This document shows positions 33,713-49,063 of a DNA stretch of 64,000 bases, in pieces. Position numbers and translations under genes: made by a program. Source of the DNA: Blastomussa wellsi (lineage: Eukaryota; Cnidaria; Anthozoa; Scleractinia; Plerogyridae); NCBI GenBank assembly GCA_947652115.1, contig OX393566.1, positions 13,803,325 through 13,867,324 on the forward strand, written 5' to 3'. Numbering within the stretch: position 1 is the first letter of the stretch; each line of letters begins with the position of its first letter. The notes under the pieces are model-generated. The model saw nothing but the letters and a program-made list of their open reading frames with translations, had not been told where the DNA came from and made no database searches.

Positions 33713-36083
33713 CGGCAAGACGGACTGGCTGGCAACGACTGAGCAACTTTAACCATCCACTTAAATAACTATGCTTACAATAAACATCAGAACTACTTAT
33801 AAATTTCTTTGTTTCGTGCGTTTGTAAGAATACTTAAGAATGTAATTTTAATAAAAATTAAAACTTTGTGTATTGGTTCAGTTCGCGAGTTGCAAAAACA
33901 CATTTTACTTCATTTAATAACAGAAAGCACTGCACTGGAAAGCGAATAACACTGAGTAGCGTGTAAACAACTACTTCCTTCCCGGAAGAAAAATTAGAAA
34001 AGAAGCGTGGTTTGTTATCGCTGATGATTGTGTTCAGGAAGCGGGTGTATTACAGATTCAGCCGCCTTAACTTTTTACAAGTTACTAACGGGGTTTAACC
34101 GTTAGCCGTGAAAAAGCCAAAACCGTTACCCGTAACAATCACTACCCCATGGAGACCTTCTTTAAAACAACAGAATATGAAATCCGCTAAATATCAAACA
34201 AATAATAACCTCTTACTAGCCGAGCGCGAAGGCCGTACTGGGGAATATTGGCCCGAGGTCGTGGCAGTACGGACCGAGCGCAGCGAGTTGCAAAATCCCG
34301 ACCAAGAAAGAACCAATCAGAACGCTCGGATTTTCCTTGCCATATAATAAGGATTCTTAGTTTCGGAAAGGTGATTCCACACATCATTCAGTTTATTGTA
34401 TATTCATACCAACCCATGCACTTTGAGCAGATGGTGAGGATGATGTTCCGTATGTCTGTTGTTTATTTGTTTGCGGCCGATTATCTACAACTTGAGTTAC
34501 GAGAACTTAAAGGCTTTCACTGACTTTTATTTAGCGAAGCGCGAGAGTGACGTCATGACTCAGACAGGACTCAGAGAAAACAAACAGGAATTGCGGACGA
34601 TTTTGAAGATTTCTTAAAGCAAGAAAACTGGTGATCCTAAAACACTTAAAACCAAACCTTTGCTTACATTCCCTCTACTTTTCTCAGAACGCGCTGATAT
34701 GTTTTCCGAGTCTCGCTGGGGTCCAATAATTTGCATTCTATATTTAGGCTTCGCCCGCTTCGCAACTGAAGTTAAAATGTTCTGAAAAGAAGCTTAAAAA
34801 TAGAATGCAAATTATTGGACCCCAGAGACACTCGGAAAACATATCAGCGCGTTCTGCGAAAAGTAGGGTAGGTACTTGGTGTAGTTTTTAATCATTATTC
34901 AGCCAGTAAAGTCGACGAGCTAATCAGTAAAGTGCCTAATGAACATCCACCTTCCTTAATAACGTCGAAGTTTAAACGGCTGGCAGAAATTTTTGAACAA
35001 ATTCAGGTACATGTTCCTATAGATATCACTATCAAACCACTATATGCTAACTACATGACGTACCTTCCGAAAGTAGAGGAAATGTAAGCGAAGGTTTGGT
35101 TTCAAGTGTTTTAGGATCACCAGCTTTCATACTTTCCCCCGCCTCGATTAACTTTGTAACTATTTGCGGGGGCAAGCAATGCTTGTAATATAATTTTCCA
35201 AAGCTATTTAAATAAAGTTGAGTTGAGTTGAGAAGCTAAGTAGGTAAAGTTGTTATTTTTGTCCTCGTCTTTCGGTACTGAAAGCGGGACGGTAGGAATA
35301 TTGGCTTCATTATTTTGACTTTGTTTTATACAAAGAAACGTAATTTAACTTCTTTTGCTCGCCGCAAGGCTATCATAATAAAGTTCAAGTCGGCAAAGCC
35401 TGTTAAAAAGCCACCTGTCAGCTATGTGTTGATAAATTTGGCTGGATCCTCTAAAATAAACTCATCAGAAGGCTATCTTGAAACTTAAATAAACCCGGTC
35501 CCAAATCAACCTTACTTCCCGCTGTTAAAAAGCAAACTTTCAAACGTTTCCAACGAGAAATTAATGTCCAACGTAAAAGCGATAGCTGCAACAACTTGAC
35601 GTAAACTCACTAATTAAGGCTATTTTATGGGATTTTCAGTCTTTGTCTTTTATGAGGAGAAAAAACATGGAGTATGCATTGTATGTAATATAGGAAAAAA
35701 AAAGGTGATGAATTTAAATTCTAGTTCACTTGCTTTATCTCTGTGTGAGTCATTCACACCAAGAAACTATGAAGTAAGAAAGCAAATCCCCGTGCTCCAT
35801 GACAATTATTTGAAATCTATCTTTAGTTCGCGCTATGTTGCCAAAGCTATGTTTATCTGTTGTTCCCAAGACCGCGCGGTCTACCTTCACGTCAGTTGTC
35901 ACGGTAACATGCAGGTGCAAGTTAAACGACGTGTAACAAGAGCATACGGAGAAAACTGCCCGAGTTTTGGAAAAGGAGGAGCAAAGACAGTGAAGAAAAC
36001 GAGGAAGTTTCGGCTGAGAAACAGGTAATTCACACTCTATAACCGCGAAGCCGGGGTAAGGCGATCAATCCACTTCAATAATC

Positions 36084-36957
36084 ATGAACACTGGAAGGAT
36101 CTTACTCTGCATGTTCGTTACTGTGTTGCTATTGTGCAAGCAAGAAAGCAAGGCACAACGTATGAAGGAATTTGGTAAAAGACGGTTTCCCTACAAACAT
36201 ATTTTCAAGGTATTTTGTTCTAGATGAGAAGGGCGGCTGTAACTGCTGTGCATTGCTGGGCATATTTGTGAAATCTAACAGCCTTGATTATTTCTGCCTT
36301 TGTAGTACGAAGATACTGAACGTGGCAGTCATAAGTGGCCTTCTTATGTTGAAATGGAAGTAGCTGATCAAGGGAAAGTGAGGATTTTAGTTGATTTCTT
36401 GATGTAGAAAAAGTCTAAGACTCCGTTTTTCACTTTGTTTCCGAAGTGATAAATAGAACGTGAATATGCGTATTACCAGCGCTAAACACGCTGGCTTTTT
36501 TCACTCAACAGCGCATTCAATACCCTAACGAGGAATTGTTCCCTAACGTGGAACTGCTTCGTTTTGTAAACAGCTTTTCTGCCTTTTCATTTGGTTTAGC
36601 AAGCTCTCTTTGATCAAAGTCGATGAACACTCATCTCTTTGCATTGCGTTCTTCCAACCTCAATACGAATCAACAGGTTTTTAACTCTTCTCCGGTTTTT
36701 ACTAAAGTTGTTTCAAGTGTATACAAGGCAGTTTGCACCCTGCACTCACTTCCGCAAAATCTTAAATACGCTAAAGCGCTATCAGTTCCAAAGGGCTGAT
36801 TAACAAACCAAGCGAGTCCTATCAACACGGATAGTGTTAATAAACTGAGAGCATTTTCAGGGTCATATTCATTAACAAATCCATCCATTGGCCACATTTT
36901 TTATAGAATGAGGACGCTCCTGATGACTCTGATGTGAAGAAGTGGCGGCTCCAGTGA
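36084..36957 (+). CDS. Secreted peptide precursor, array copy 3
   Basis: Exons 36084-36209, 36306-36377 and 36907-36957. Coding sequence identical to copies 1 and 2, with the same unit-derived upstream sequence as copy 2. Confidence 0.75.
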
Positions 36958-39328
36958 CGGCAAGACGGACTGGCTGGCAACGACTGAGCAACTTTAACCA
37001 TCCACTTAAATAACTATGCTTACAATAAACATCAGAACTACTTATAAATTTCTTTGTTTCGTGCGTTTGTAAGAATACTTAAGAATGTAATTTTAATAAA
37101 AATTAAAACTTTGTGTATTGGTTCAGTTCGCGAGTTGCAAAAACACATTTTACTTCATTTAATAACAGAAAGCACTGCACTGGAAAGCGAATAACACTGA
37201 GTAGCGTGTAAACAACTACTTCCTTCCCGGAAGAAAAATTAGAAAAGAAGCGTGGTTTGTTATCGCTGATGATTGTGTTCAGGAAGCGGGTGTATTACAG
37301 ATTCAGCCGCCTTAACTTTTTACAAGTTACTAACGGGGTTTAACCGTTAGCCGTGAAAAAGCCAAAACCGTTACCCGTAACAATCACTACCCCATGGAGA
37401 CCTTCTTTAAAACAACAGAATATGAAATCCGCTAAATATCAAACAAATAATAACCTCTTACTAGCCGAGCGCGAAGGCCGTACTGGGGAATATTGGCCCG
37501 AGGTCGTGGCAGTACGGACCGAGCGCAGCGAGTTGCAAAATCCCGACCAAGAAAGAACCAATCAGAACGCTCGGATTTTCCTTGCCATATAATAAGGATT
37601 CTTAGTTTCGGAAAGGTGATTCCACACATCATTCAGTTTATTGTATATTCATACCAACCCATGCACTTTGAGCAGATGGTGAGGATGATGTTCCGTATGT
37701 CTGTTGTTTATTTGTTTGCGGCCGATTATCTACAACTTGAGTTACGAGAACTTAAAGGCTTTCACTGACTTTTATTTAGCGAAGCGCGAGAGTGACGTCA
37801 TGACTCAGACAGGACTCAGAGAAAACAAACAGGAATTGCGGACGATTTTGAAGATTTCTTAAAGCAAGAAAACTGGTGATCCTAAAACACTTAAAACCAA
37901 ACCTTTGCTTACATTCCCTCTACTTTTCTCAGAACGCGCTGATATGTTTTCCGAGTCTCGCTGGGGTCCAATAATTTGCATTCTATATTTAGGCTTCGCC
38001 CGCTTCGCAACTGAAGTTAAAATGTTCTGAAAAGAAGCTTAAAAATAGAATGCAAATTATTGGACCCCAGAGACACTCGGAAAACATATCAGCGCGTTCT
38101 GCGAAAAGTAGGGTAGGTACTTGGTGTAGTTTTTAATCATTATTCAGCCAGTAAAGTCGACGAGCTAATCAGTAAAGTGCCTAATGAACATCCACCTTCC
38201 TTAATAACGTCGAAGTTTAAACGGCTGGCAGAAATTTTTGAACAAATTCAGGTACATGTTCCTATAGATATCACTATCAAACCACTATATGCTAACTACA
38301 TGACGTACCTTCCGAAAGTAGAGGAAATGTAAGCGAAGGTTTGGTTTCAAGTGTTTTAGGATCACCAGCTTTCATACTTTCCCCCGCCTCGATTAACTTT
38401 GTAACTATTTGCGGGGGCAAGCAATGCTTGTAATATAATTTTCCAAAGCTATTTAAATAAAGTTGAGTTGAGTTGAGAAGCTAAGTAGGTAAAGTTGTTA
38501 TTTTTGTCCTCGTCTTTCGGTACTGAAAGCGGGACGGTAGGAATATTGGCTTCATTATTTTGACTTTGTTTTATACAAAGAAACGTAATTTAACTTCTTT
38601 TGCTCGCCGCAAGGCTATCATAATAAAGTTCAAGTCGGCAAAGCCTGTTAAAAAGCCACCTGTCAGCTATGTGTTGATAAATTTGGCTGGATCCTCTAAA
38701 ATAAACTCATCAGAAGGCTATCTTGAAACTTAAATAAACCCGGTCCCAAATCAACCTTACTTCCCGCTGTTAAAAAGCAAACTTTCAAACGTTTCCAACG
38801 AGAAATTAATGTCCAACGTAAAAGCGATAGCTGCAACAACTTGACGTAAACTCACTAATTAAGGCTATTTTATGGGATTTTCAGTCTTTGTCTTTTATGA
38901 GGAGAAAAAACATGGAGTATGCATTGTATGTAATATAGGAAAAAAAAAGGTGATGAATTTAAATTCTAGTTCACTTGCTTTATCTCTGTGTGAGTCATTC
39001 ACACCAAGAAACTATGAAGTAAGAAAGCAAATCCCCGTGCTCCATGACAATTATTTGAAATCTATCTTTAGTTCGCGCTATGTTGCCAAAGCTATGTTTA
39101 TCTGTTGTTCCCAAGACCGCGCGGTCTACCTTCACGTCAGTTGTCACGGTAACATGCAGGTGCAAGTTAAACGACGTGTAACAAGAGCATACGGAGAAAA
39201 CTGCCCGAGTTTTGGAAAAGGAGGAGCAAAGACAGTGAAGAAAACGAGGAAGTTTCGGCTGAGAAACAGGTAATTCACACTCTATAACCGCGAAGCCGGG
39301 GTAAGGCGATCAATCCACTTCAATAATC

Positions 39329-40202
39329 ATGAACACTGGAAGGATCTTACTCTGCATGTTCGTTACTGTGTTGCTATTGTGCAAGCAAGAAAGCAAGGCA
39401 CAACGTATGAAGGAATTTGGTAAAAGACGGTTTCCCTACAAACATATTTTCAAGGTATTTTGTTCTAGATGAGAAGGGCGGCTGTAACTGCTGTGCATTG
39501 CTGGGCATATTTGTGAAATCTAACAGCCTTGATTATTTCTGCCTTTGTAGTACGAAGATACTGAACGTGGCAGTCATAAGTGGCCTTCTTATGTTGAAAT
39601 GGAAGTAGCTGATCAAGGGAAAGTGAGGATTTTAGTTGATTTCTTGATGTAGAAAAAGTCTAAGACTCCGTTTTTCACTTTGTTTCCGAAGTGATAAATA
39701 GAACGTGAATATGCGTATTACCAGCGCTAAACACGCTGGCTTTTTTCACTCAACAGCGCATTCAATACCCTAACGAGGAATTGTTCCCTAACGTGGAACT
39801 GCTTCGTTTTGTAAACAGCTTTTCTGCCTTTTCATTTGGTTTAGCAAGCTCTCTTTGATCAAAGTCGATGAACACTCATCTCTTTGCATTGCGTTCTTCC
39901 AACCTCCATACGAATCAACAGGTTTTTAACTCTTCTCCGGTTTTTACTAAAGTTGTTTCAAGTGTATACAAGGCAGTTTGCACCCTGCACTCACTTCCGC
40001 AAAATCTTAAATACGCTAAAGCGCTATCAGTTCCAAAGGGCTGATTAACAAACCAAGCGAGTCCTATCAACACGGATAGTGTTAATAAACTGAGAGCATT
40101 TTCAGGGTCATATTCATTAACAAATCCATCCATTGGCCACATTTTTTATAGAATGAGGACGCTCCTGATGACTCTGATGTGAAGAAGTGGCGGCTCCAGT
40201 GA
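39329..40202 (+). CDS. Secreted peptide precursor, array copy 4
   Basis: Exons 39329-39454, 39551-39622 and 40152-40202. Protein identical to copy 1. Intron 2 carries the CTCCATACG variant shared by units 4 to 6. Confidence 0.75.
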
Positions 40203-42573
40203 CGGCAAGACGGACTGGCTGGCAACGACTGAGCAACTTTAACCATCCACTTAAATAACTATGCTTACAATAAACATCAGAACTACTTATAAATTTCTTT
40301 GTTTCGTGCGTTTGTAAGAATACTTAAGAATGTAATTTTAATAAAAATTAAAACTTTGTGTATTGGTTCAGTTCGCGAGTTGCAAAAACACATTTTACTT
40401 CATTTAATAACAGAAAGCACTGCACTGGAAAGCGAATAACACTGAGTAGCGTGTAAACAACTACTTCCTTCCCGGAAGAAAAATTAGAAAAGAAGCGTGG
40501 TTTGTTATCGCTGATGATTGTGTTCAGGAAGCGGGTGTATTACAGATTCAGCCGCCTTAACTTTTTACAAGTTACTAACGGGGTTTAACCGTTAGCCGTG
40601 AAAAAGCCAAAACCGTTACCCGTAACAATCACTACCCCATGGAGACCTTCTTTAAAACAACAGAATATGAAATCCGCTAAATATCAAACAAATAATAACC
40701 TCTTACTAGCCGAGCGCGAAGGCCGTACTGGGGAATATTGGCCCGAGGTCGTGGCAGTACGGACCGAGCGCAGCGAGTTGCAAAATCCCGACCAAGAAAG
40801 AACCAATCAGAACGCTCGGATTTTCCTTGCCATATAATAAGGATTCTTAGTTTCGGAAAGGTGATTCCACACATCATTCAGTTTATTGTATATTCATACC
40901 AACCCATGCACTTTGAGCAGATGGTGAGGATGATGTTCCGTATGTCTGTTGTTTATTTGTTTGCGGCCGATTATCTACAACTTGAGTTACGAGAACTTAA
41001 AGGCTTTCACTGACTTTTATTTAGCGAAGCGCGAGAGTGACGTCATGACTCAGACAGGACTCAGAGAAAACAAACAGGAATTGCGGACGATTTTGAAGAT
41101 TTCTTAAAGCAAGAAAACTGGTGATCCTAAAACACTTAAAACCAAACCTTTGCTTACATTCCCTCTACTTTTCTCAGAACGCGCTGATATGTTTTCCGAG
41201 TCTCGCTGGGGTCCAATAATTTGCATTCTATATTTAGGCTTCGCCCGCTTCGCAACTGAAGTTAAAATGTTCTGAAAAGAAGCTTAAAAATAGAATGCAA
41301 ATTATTGGACCCCAGAGACACTCGGAAAACATATCAGCGCGTTCTGCGAAAAGTAGGGTAGGTACTTGGTGTAGTTTTTAATCATTATTCAGCCAGTAAA
41401 GTCGACGAGCTAATCAGTAAAGTGCCTAATGAACATCCACCTTCCTTAATAACGTCGAAGTTTAAACGGCTGGCAGAAATTTTTGAACAAATTCAGGTAC
41501 ATGTTCCTATAGATATCACTATCAAACCACTATATGCTAACTACATGACGTACCTTCCGAAAGTAGAGGAAATGTAAGCGAAGGTTTGGTTTCAAGTGTT
41601 TTAGGATCACCAGCTTTCATACTTTCCCCCGCCTCGATTAACTTTGTAACTATTTGCGGGGGCAAGCAATGCTTGTAATATAATTTTCCAAAGCTATTTA
41701 AATAAAGTTGAGTTGAGTTGAGAAGCTAAGTAGGTAAAGTTGTTATTTTTGTCCTCGTCTTTCGGTACTGAAAGCGGGACGGTAGGAATATTGGCTTCAT
41801 TATTTTGACTTTGTTTTATACAAAGAAACGTAATTTAACTTCTTTTGCTCGCCGCAAGGCTATCATAATAAAGTTCAAGTCGGCAAAGCCTGTTAAAAAG
41901 CCACCTGTCAGCTATGTGTTGATAAATTTGGCTGGATCCTCTAAAATAAACTCATCAGAAGGCTATCTTGAAACTTAAATAAACCCGGTCCCAAATCAAC
42001 CTTACTTCCCGCTGTTAAAAAGCAAACTTTCAAACGTTTCCAACGAGAAATTAATGTCCAACGTAAAAGCGATAGCTGCAACAACTTGACGTAAACTCAC
42101 TAATTAAGGCTATTTTATGGGATTTTCAGTCTTTGTCTTTTATGAGGAGAAAAAACATGGAGTATGCATTGTATGTAATATAGGAAAAAAAAAGGTGATG
42201 AATTTAAATTCTAGTTCACTTGCTTTATCTCTGTGTGAGTCATTCACACCAAGAAACTATGAAGTAAGAAAGCAAATCCCCGTGCTCCATGACAATTATT
42301 TGAAATCTATCTTTAGTTCGCGCTATGTTGCCAAAGCTATGTTTATCTGTTGTTCCCAAGACCGCGCGGTCTACCTTCACGTCAGTTGTCACGGTAACAT
42401 GCAGGTGCAAGTTAAACGACGTGTAACAAGAGCATACGGAGAAAACTGCCCGAGTTTTGGAAAAGGAGGAGCAAAGACAGTGAAGAAAACGAGGAAGTTT
42501 CGGCTGAGAAACAGGTAATTCACACTCTATAACCGCGAAGCCGGGGTAAGGCGATCAATCCACTTCAATAATC

Positions 42574-43447
42574 ATGAACACTGGAAGGATCTTACTCTGC
42601 ATGTTCGTTACTGTGTTGCTATTGTGCAAGCAAGAAAGCAAGGCACAACGTATGAAGGAATTTGGTAAAAGACGGTTTCCCTACAAACATATTTTCAAGG
42701 TATTTTGTTCTAGATGAGAAGGGCGGCTGTAACTGCTGTGCATTGCTGGGCATATTTGTGAAATCTAACAGCCTTGATTATTTCTGCCTTTGTAGTACGA
42801 AGATACTGAACGTGGCAGTCATAAGTGGCCTTCTTATGTTGAAATGGAAGTAGCTGATCAAGGGAAAGTGAGGATTTTAGTTGATTTCTTGATGTAGAAA
42901 AAGTCTAAGACTCCGTTTTTCACTTTGTTTCCGAAGTGATAAATAGAACGTGAATATGCGTATTACCAGCGCTAAACACGCTGGCTTTTTTCACTCAACA
43001 GCGCATTCAATACCCTAACGAGGAATTGTTCCCTAACGTGGAACTGCTTCGTTTTGTAAACAGCTTTTCTGCCTTTTCATTTGGTTTAGCAAGCTCTCTT
43101 TGATCAAAGTCGATGAACACTCATCTCTTTGCATTGCGTTCTTCCAACCTCCATACGAATCAACAGGTTTTTAACTCTTCTCCGGTTTTTACTAAAGTTG
43201 TTTCAAGTGTATACAAGGCAGTTTGCACCCTGCACTCACTTCCGCAAAATCTTAAATACGCTAAAGCGCTATCAGTTCCAAAGGGCTGATTAACAAACCA
43301 AGCGAGTCCTATCAACACGGATAGTGTTAATAAACTGAGAGCATTTTCAGGGTCATATTCATTAACAAATCCATCCATTGGCCACATTTTTTATAGAATG
43401 AGGACGCTCCTGATGACTCTGATGTGAAGAAGTGGCGGCTCCAGTGA
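42574..43447 (+). CDS. Secreted peptide precursor, array copy 5
   Basis: Exons 42574-42699, 42796-42867 and 43397-43447. Protein identical to copy 1; intron 2 has the units 4-6 variant. Confidence 0.75.
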
Positions 43448-45818
43448 CGGCAAGACGGACTGGCTGGCAACGACTGAGCAACTTTAACCATCCACTTAAA
43501 TAACTATGCTTACAATAAACATCAGAACTACTTATAAATTTCTTTGTTTCGTGCGTTTGTAAGAATACTTAAGAATGTAATTTTAATAAAAATTAAAACT
43601 TTGTGTATTGGTTCAGTTCGCGAGTTGCAAAAACACATTTTACTTCATTTAATAACAGAAAGCACTGCACTGGAAAGCGAATAACACTGAGTAGCGTGTA
43701 AACAACTACTTCCTTCCCGGAAGAAAAATTAGAAAAGAAGCGTGGTTTGTTATCGCTGATGATTGTGTTCAGGAAGCGGGTGTATTACAGATTCAGCCGC
43801 CTTAACTTTTTACAAGTTACTAACGGGGTTTAACCGTTAGCCGTGAAAAAGCCAAAACCGTTACCCGTAACAATCACTACCCCATGGAGACCTTCTTTAA
43901 AACAACAGAATATGAAATCCGCTAAATATCAAACAAATAATAACCTCTTACTAGCCGAGCGCGAAGGCCGTACTGGGGAATATTGGCCCGAGGTCGTGGC
44001 AGTACGGACCGAGCGCAGCGAGTTGCAAAATCCCGACCAAGAAAGAACCAATCAGAACGCTCGGATTTTCCTTGCCATATAATAAGGATTCTTAGTTTCG
44101 GAAAGGTGATTCCACACATCATTCAGTTTATTGTATATTCATACCAACCCATGCACTTTGAGCAGATGGTGAGGATGATGTTCCGTATGTCTGTTGTTTA
44201 TTTGTTTGCGGCCGATTATCTACAACTTGAGTTACGAGAACTTAAAGGCTTTCACTGACTTTTATTTAGCGAAGCGCGAGAGTGACGTCATGACTCAGAC
44301 AGGACTCAGAGAAAACAAACAGGAATTGCGGACGATTTTGAAGATTTCTTAAAGCAAGAAAACTGGTGATCCTAAAACACTTAAAACCAAACCTTTGCTT
44401 ACATTCCCTCTACTTTTCTCAGAACGCGCTGATATGTTTTCCGAGTCTCGCTGGGGTCCAATAATTTGCATTCTATATTTAGGCTTCGCCCGCTTCGCAA
44501 CTGAAGTTAAAATGTTCTGAAAAGAAGCTTAAAAATAGAATGCAAATTATTGGACCCCAGAGACACTCGGAAAACATATCAGCGCGTTCTGCGAAAAGTA
44601 GGGTAGGTACTTGGTGTAGTTTTTAATCATTATTCAGCCAGTAAAGTCGACGAGCTAATCAGTAAAGTGCCTAATGAACATCCACCTTCCTTAATAACGT
44701 CGAAGTTTAAACGGCTGGCAGAAATTTTTGAACAAATTCAGGTACATGTTCCTATAGATATCACTATCAAACCACTATATGCTAACTACATGACGTACCT
44801 TCCGAAAGTAGAGGAAATGTAAGCGAAGGTTTGGTTTCAAGTGTTTTAGGATCACCAGCTTTCATACTTTCCCCCGCCTCGATTAACTTTGTAACTATTT
44901 GCGGGGGCAAGCAATGCTTGTAATATAATTTTCCAAAGCTATTTAAATAAAGTTGAGTTGAGTTGAGAAGCTAAGTAGGTAAAGTTGTTATTTTTGTCCT
45001 CGTCTTTCGGTACTGAAAGCGGGACGGTAGGAATATTGGCTTCATTATTTTGACTTTGTTTTATACAAAGAAACGTAATTTAACTTCTTTTGCTCGCCGC
45101 AAGGCTATCATAATAAAGTTCAAGTCGGCAAAGCCTGTTAAAAAGCCACCTGTCAGCTATGTGTTGATAAATTTGGCTGGATCCTCTAAAATAAACTCAT
45201 CAGAAGGCTATCTTGAAACTTAAATAAACCCGGTCCCAAATCAACCTTACTTCCCGCTGTTAAAAAGCAAACTTTCAAACGTTTCCAACGAGAAATTAAT
45301 GTCCAACGTAAAAGCGATAGCTGCAACAACTTGACGTAAACTCACTAATTAAGGCTATTTTATGGGATTTTCAGTCTTTGTCTTTTATGAGGAGAAAAAA
45401 CATGGAGTATGCATTGTATGTAATATAGGAAAAAAAAAGGTGATGAATTTAAATTCTAGTTCACTTGCTTTATCTCTGTGTGAGTCATTCACACCAAGAA
45501 ACTATGAAGTAAGAAAGCAAATCCCCGTGCTCCATGACAATTATTTGAAATCTATCTTTAGTTCGCGCTATGTTGCCAAAGCTATGTTTATCTGTTGTTC
45601 CCAAGACCGCGCGGTCTACCTTCACGTCAGTTGTCACGGTAACATGCAGGTGCAAGTTAAACGACGTGTAACAAGAGCATACGGAGAAAACTGCCCGAGT
45701 TTTGGAAAAGGAGGAGCAAAGACAGTGAAGAAAACGAGGAAGTTTCGGCTGAGAAACAGGTAATTCACACTCTATAACCGCGAAGCCGGGGTAAGGCGAT
45801 CAATCCACTTCAATAATC

Positions 45819-46692
45819 ATGAACACTGGAAGGATCTTACTCTGCATGTTCGTTACTGTGTTGCTATTGTGCAAGCAAGAAAGCAAGGCACAACGTATGA
45901 AGGAATTTGGTAAAAGACGGTTTCCCTACAAACATATTTTCAAGGTATTTTGTTCTAGATGAGAAGGGCGGCTGTAACTGCTGTGCATTGCTGGGCATAT
46001 TTGTGAAATCTAACAGCCTTGATTATTTCTGCCTTTGTAGTACGAAGATACTGAACGTGGCAGTCATAAGTGGCCTTCTTATGTTGAAATGGAAGTAGCT
46101 GATCAAGGGAAAGTGAGGATTTTAGTTGATTTCTTGATGTAGAAAAAGTCTAAGACTCCGTTTTTCACTTTGTTTCCGAAGTGATAAATAGAACGTGAAT
46201 ATGCGTATTACCAGCGCTAAACACGCTGGCTTTTTTCACTCAACAGCGCATTCAATACCCTAACGAGGAATTGTTCCCTAACGTGGAACTGCTTCGTTTT
46301 GTAAACAGCTTTTCTGCCTTTTCATTTGGTTTAGCAAGCTCTCTTTGATCAAAGTCGATGAACACTCATCTCTTTGCATTGCGTTCTTCCAACCTCCATA
46401 CGAATCAACAGGTTTTTAACTCTTCTCCGGTTTTTACTAAAGTTGTTTCAAGTGTATACAAGGCAGTTTGCACCCTGCACTCACTTCCGCAAAATCTTAA
46501 ATACGCTAAAGCGCTATCAGTTCCAAAGGGCTGATTAACAAACCAAGCGAGTCCTATCAACACGGATAGTGTTAATAAACTGAGAGCATTTTCAGGGTCA
46601 TATTCATTAACAAATCCATCCATTGGCCACATTTTTTATAGAATGAGGACGCTCCTGATGACTCTGATGTGAAGAAGTGGCGGCTCCAGTGA
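45819..46692 (+). CDS. Secreted peptide precursor, array copy 6
   Basis: Exons 45819-45944, 46041-46112 and 46642-46692. Protein identical to copy 1; the last unit with the CTCCATACG intron variant. Confidence 0.75.
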
Positions 46693-49063
46693 CGGCAAGA
46701 CGGACTGGCTGGCAACGACTGAGCAACTTTAACCATCCACTTAAATAACTATGCTTACAATAAACATCAGAACTACTTATAAATTTCTTTGTTTCGTGCG
46801 TTTGTAAGAATACTTAAGAATGTAATTTTAATAAAAATTAAAACTTTGTGTATTGGTTCAGTTCGCGAGTTGCAAAAACACATTTTACTTCATTTAATAA
46901 CAGAAAGCACTGCACTGGAAAGCGAATAACACTGAGTAGCGTGTAAACAACTACTTCCTTCCCGGAAGAAAAATTAGAAAAGAAGCGTGGTTTGTTATCG
47001 CTGATGATTGTGTTCAGGAAGCGGGTGTATTACAGATTCAGCCGCCTTAACTTTTTACAAGTTACTAACGGGGTTTAACCGTTAGCCGTGAAAAAGCCAA
47101 AACCGTTACCCGTAACAATCACTACCCCATGGAGACCTTCTTTAAAACAACAGAATATGAAATCCGCTAAATATCAAACAAATAATAACCTCTTACTAGC
47201 CGAGCGCGAAGGCCGTACTGGGGAATATTGGCCCGAGGTCGTGGCAGTACGGACCGAGCGCAGCGAGTTGCAAAATCCCGACCAAGAAAGAACCAATCAG
47301 AACGCTCGGATTTTCCTTGCCATATAATAAGGATTCTTAGTTTCGGAAAGGTGATTCCACACATCATTCAGTTTATTGTATATTCATACCAACCCATGCA
47401 CTTTGAGCAGATGGTGAGGATGATGTTCCGTATGTCTGTTGTTTATTTGTTTGCGGCCGATTATCTACAACTTGAGTTACGAGAACTTAAAGGCTTTCAC
47501 TGACTTTTATTTAGCGAAGCGCGAGAGTGACGTCATGACTCAGACAGGACTCAGAGAAAACAAACAGGAATTGCGGACGATTTTGAAGATTTCTTAAAGC
47601 AAGAAAACTGGTGATCCTAAAACACTTAAAACCAAACCTTTGCTTACATTCCCTCTACTTTTCTCAGAACGCGCTGATATGTTTTCCGAGTCTCGCTGGG
47701 GTCCAATAATTTGCATTCTATATTTAGGCTTCGCCCGCTTCGCAACTGAAGTTAAAATGTTCTGAAAAGAAGCTTAAAAATAGAATGCAAATTATTGGAC
47801 CCCAGAGACACTCGGAAAACATATCAGCGCGTTCTGCGAAAAGTAGGGTAGGTACTTGGTGTAGTTTTTAATCATTATTCAGCCAGTAAAGTCGACGAGC
47901 TAATCAGTAAAGTGCCTAATGAACATCCACCTTCCTTAATAACGTCGAAGTTTAAACGGCTGGCAGAAATTTTTGAACAAATTCAGGTACATGTTCCTAT
48001 AGATATCACTATCAAACCACTATATGCTAACTACATGACGTACCTTCCGAAAGTAGAGGAAATGTAAGCGAAGGTTTGGTTTCAAGTGTTTTAGGATCAC
48101 CAGCTTTCATACTTTCCCCCGCCTCGATTAACTTTGTAACTATTTGCGGGGGCAAGCAATGCTTGTAATATAATTTTCCAAAGCTATTTAAATAAAGTTG
48201 AGTTGAGTTGAGAAGCTAAGTAGGTAAAGTTGTTATTTTTGTCCTCGTCTTTCGGTACTGAAAGCGGGACGGTAGGAATATTGGCTTCATTATTTTGACT
48301 TTGTTTTATACAAAGAAACGTAATTTAACTTCTTTTGCTCGCCGCAAGGCTATCATAATAAAGTTCAAGTCGGCAAAGCCTGTTAAAAAGCCACCTGTCA
48401 GCTATGTGTTGATAAATTTGGCTGGATCCTCTAAAATAAACTCATCAGAAGGCTATCTTGAAACTTAAATAAACCCGGTCCCAAATCAACCTTACTTCCC
48501 GCTGTTAAAAAGCAAACTTTCAAACGTTTCCAACGAGAAATTAATGTCCAACGTAAAAGCGATAGCTGCAACAACTTGACGTAAACTCACTAATTAAGGC
48601 TATTTTATGGGATTTTCAGTCTTTGTCTTTTATGAGGAGAAAAAACATGGAGTATGCATTGTATGTAATATAGGAAAAAAAAAGGTGATGAATTTAAATT
48701 CTAGTTCACTTGCTTTATCTCTGTGTGAGTCATTCACACCAAGAAACTATGAAGTAAGAAAGCAAATCCCCGTGCTCCATGACAATTATTTGAAATCTAT
48801 CTTTAGTTCGCGCTATGTTGCCAAAGCTATGTTTATCTGTTGTTCCCAAGACCGCGCGGTCTACCTTCACGTCAGTTGTCACGGTAACATGCAGGTGCAA
48901 GTTAAACGACGTGTAACAAGAGCATACGGAGAAAACTGCCCGAGTTTTGGAAAAGGAGGAGCAAAGACAGTGAAGAAAACGAGGAAGTTTCGGCTGAGAA
49001 ACAGGTAATTCACACTCTATAACCGCGAAGCCGGGGTAAGGCGATCAATCCACTTCAATAATC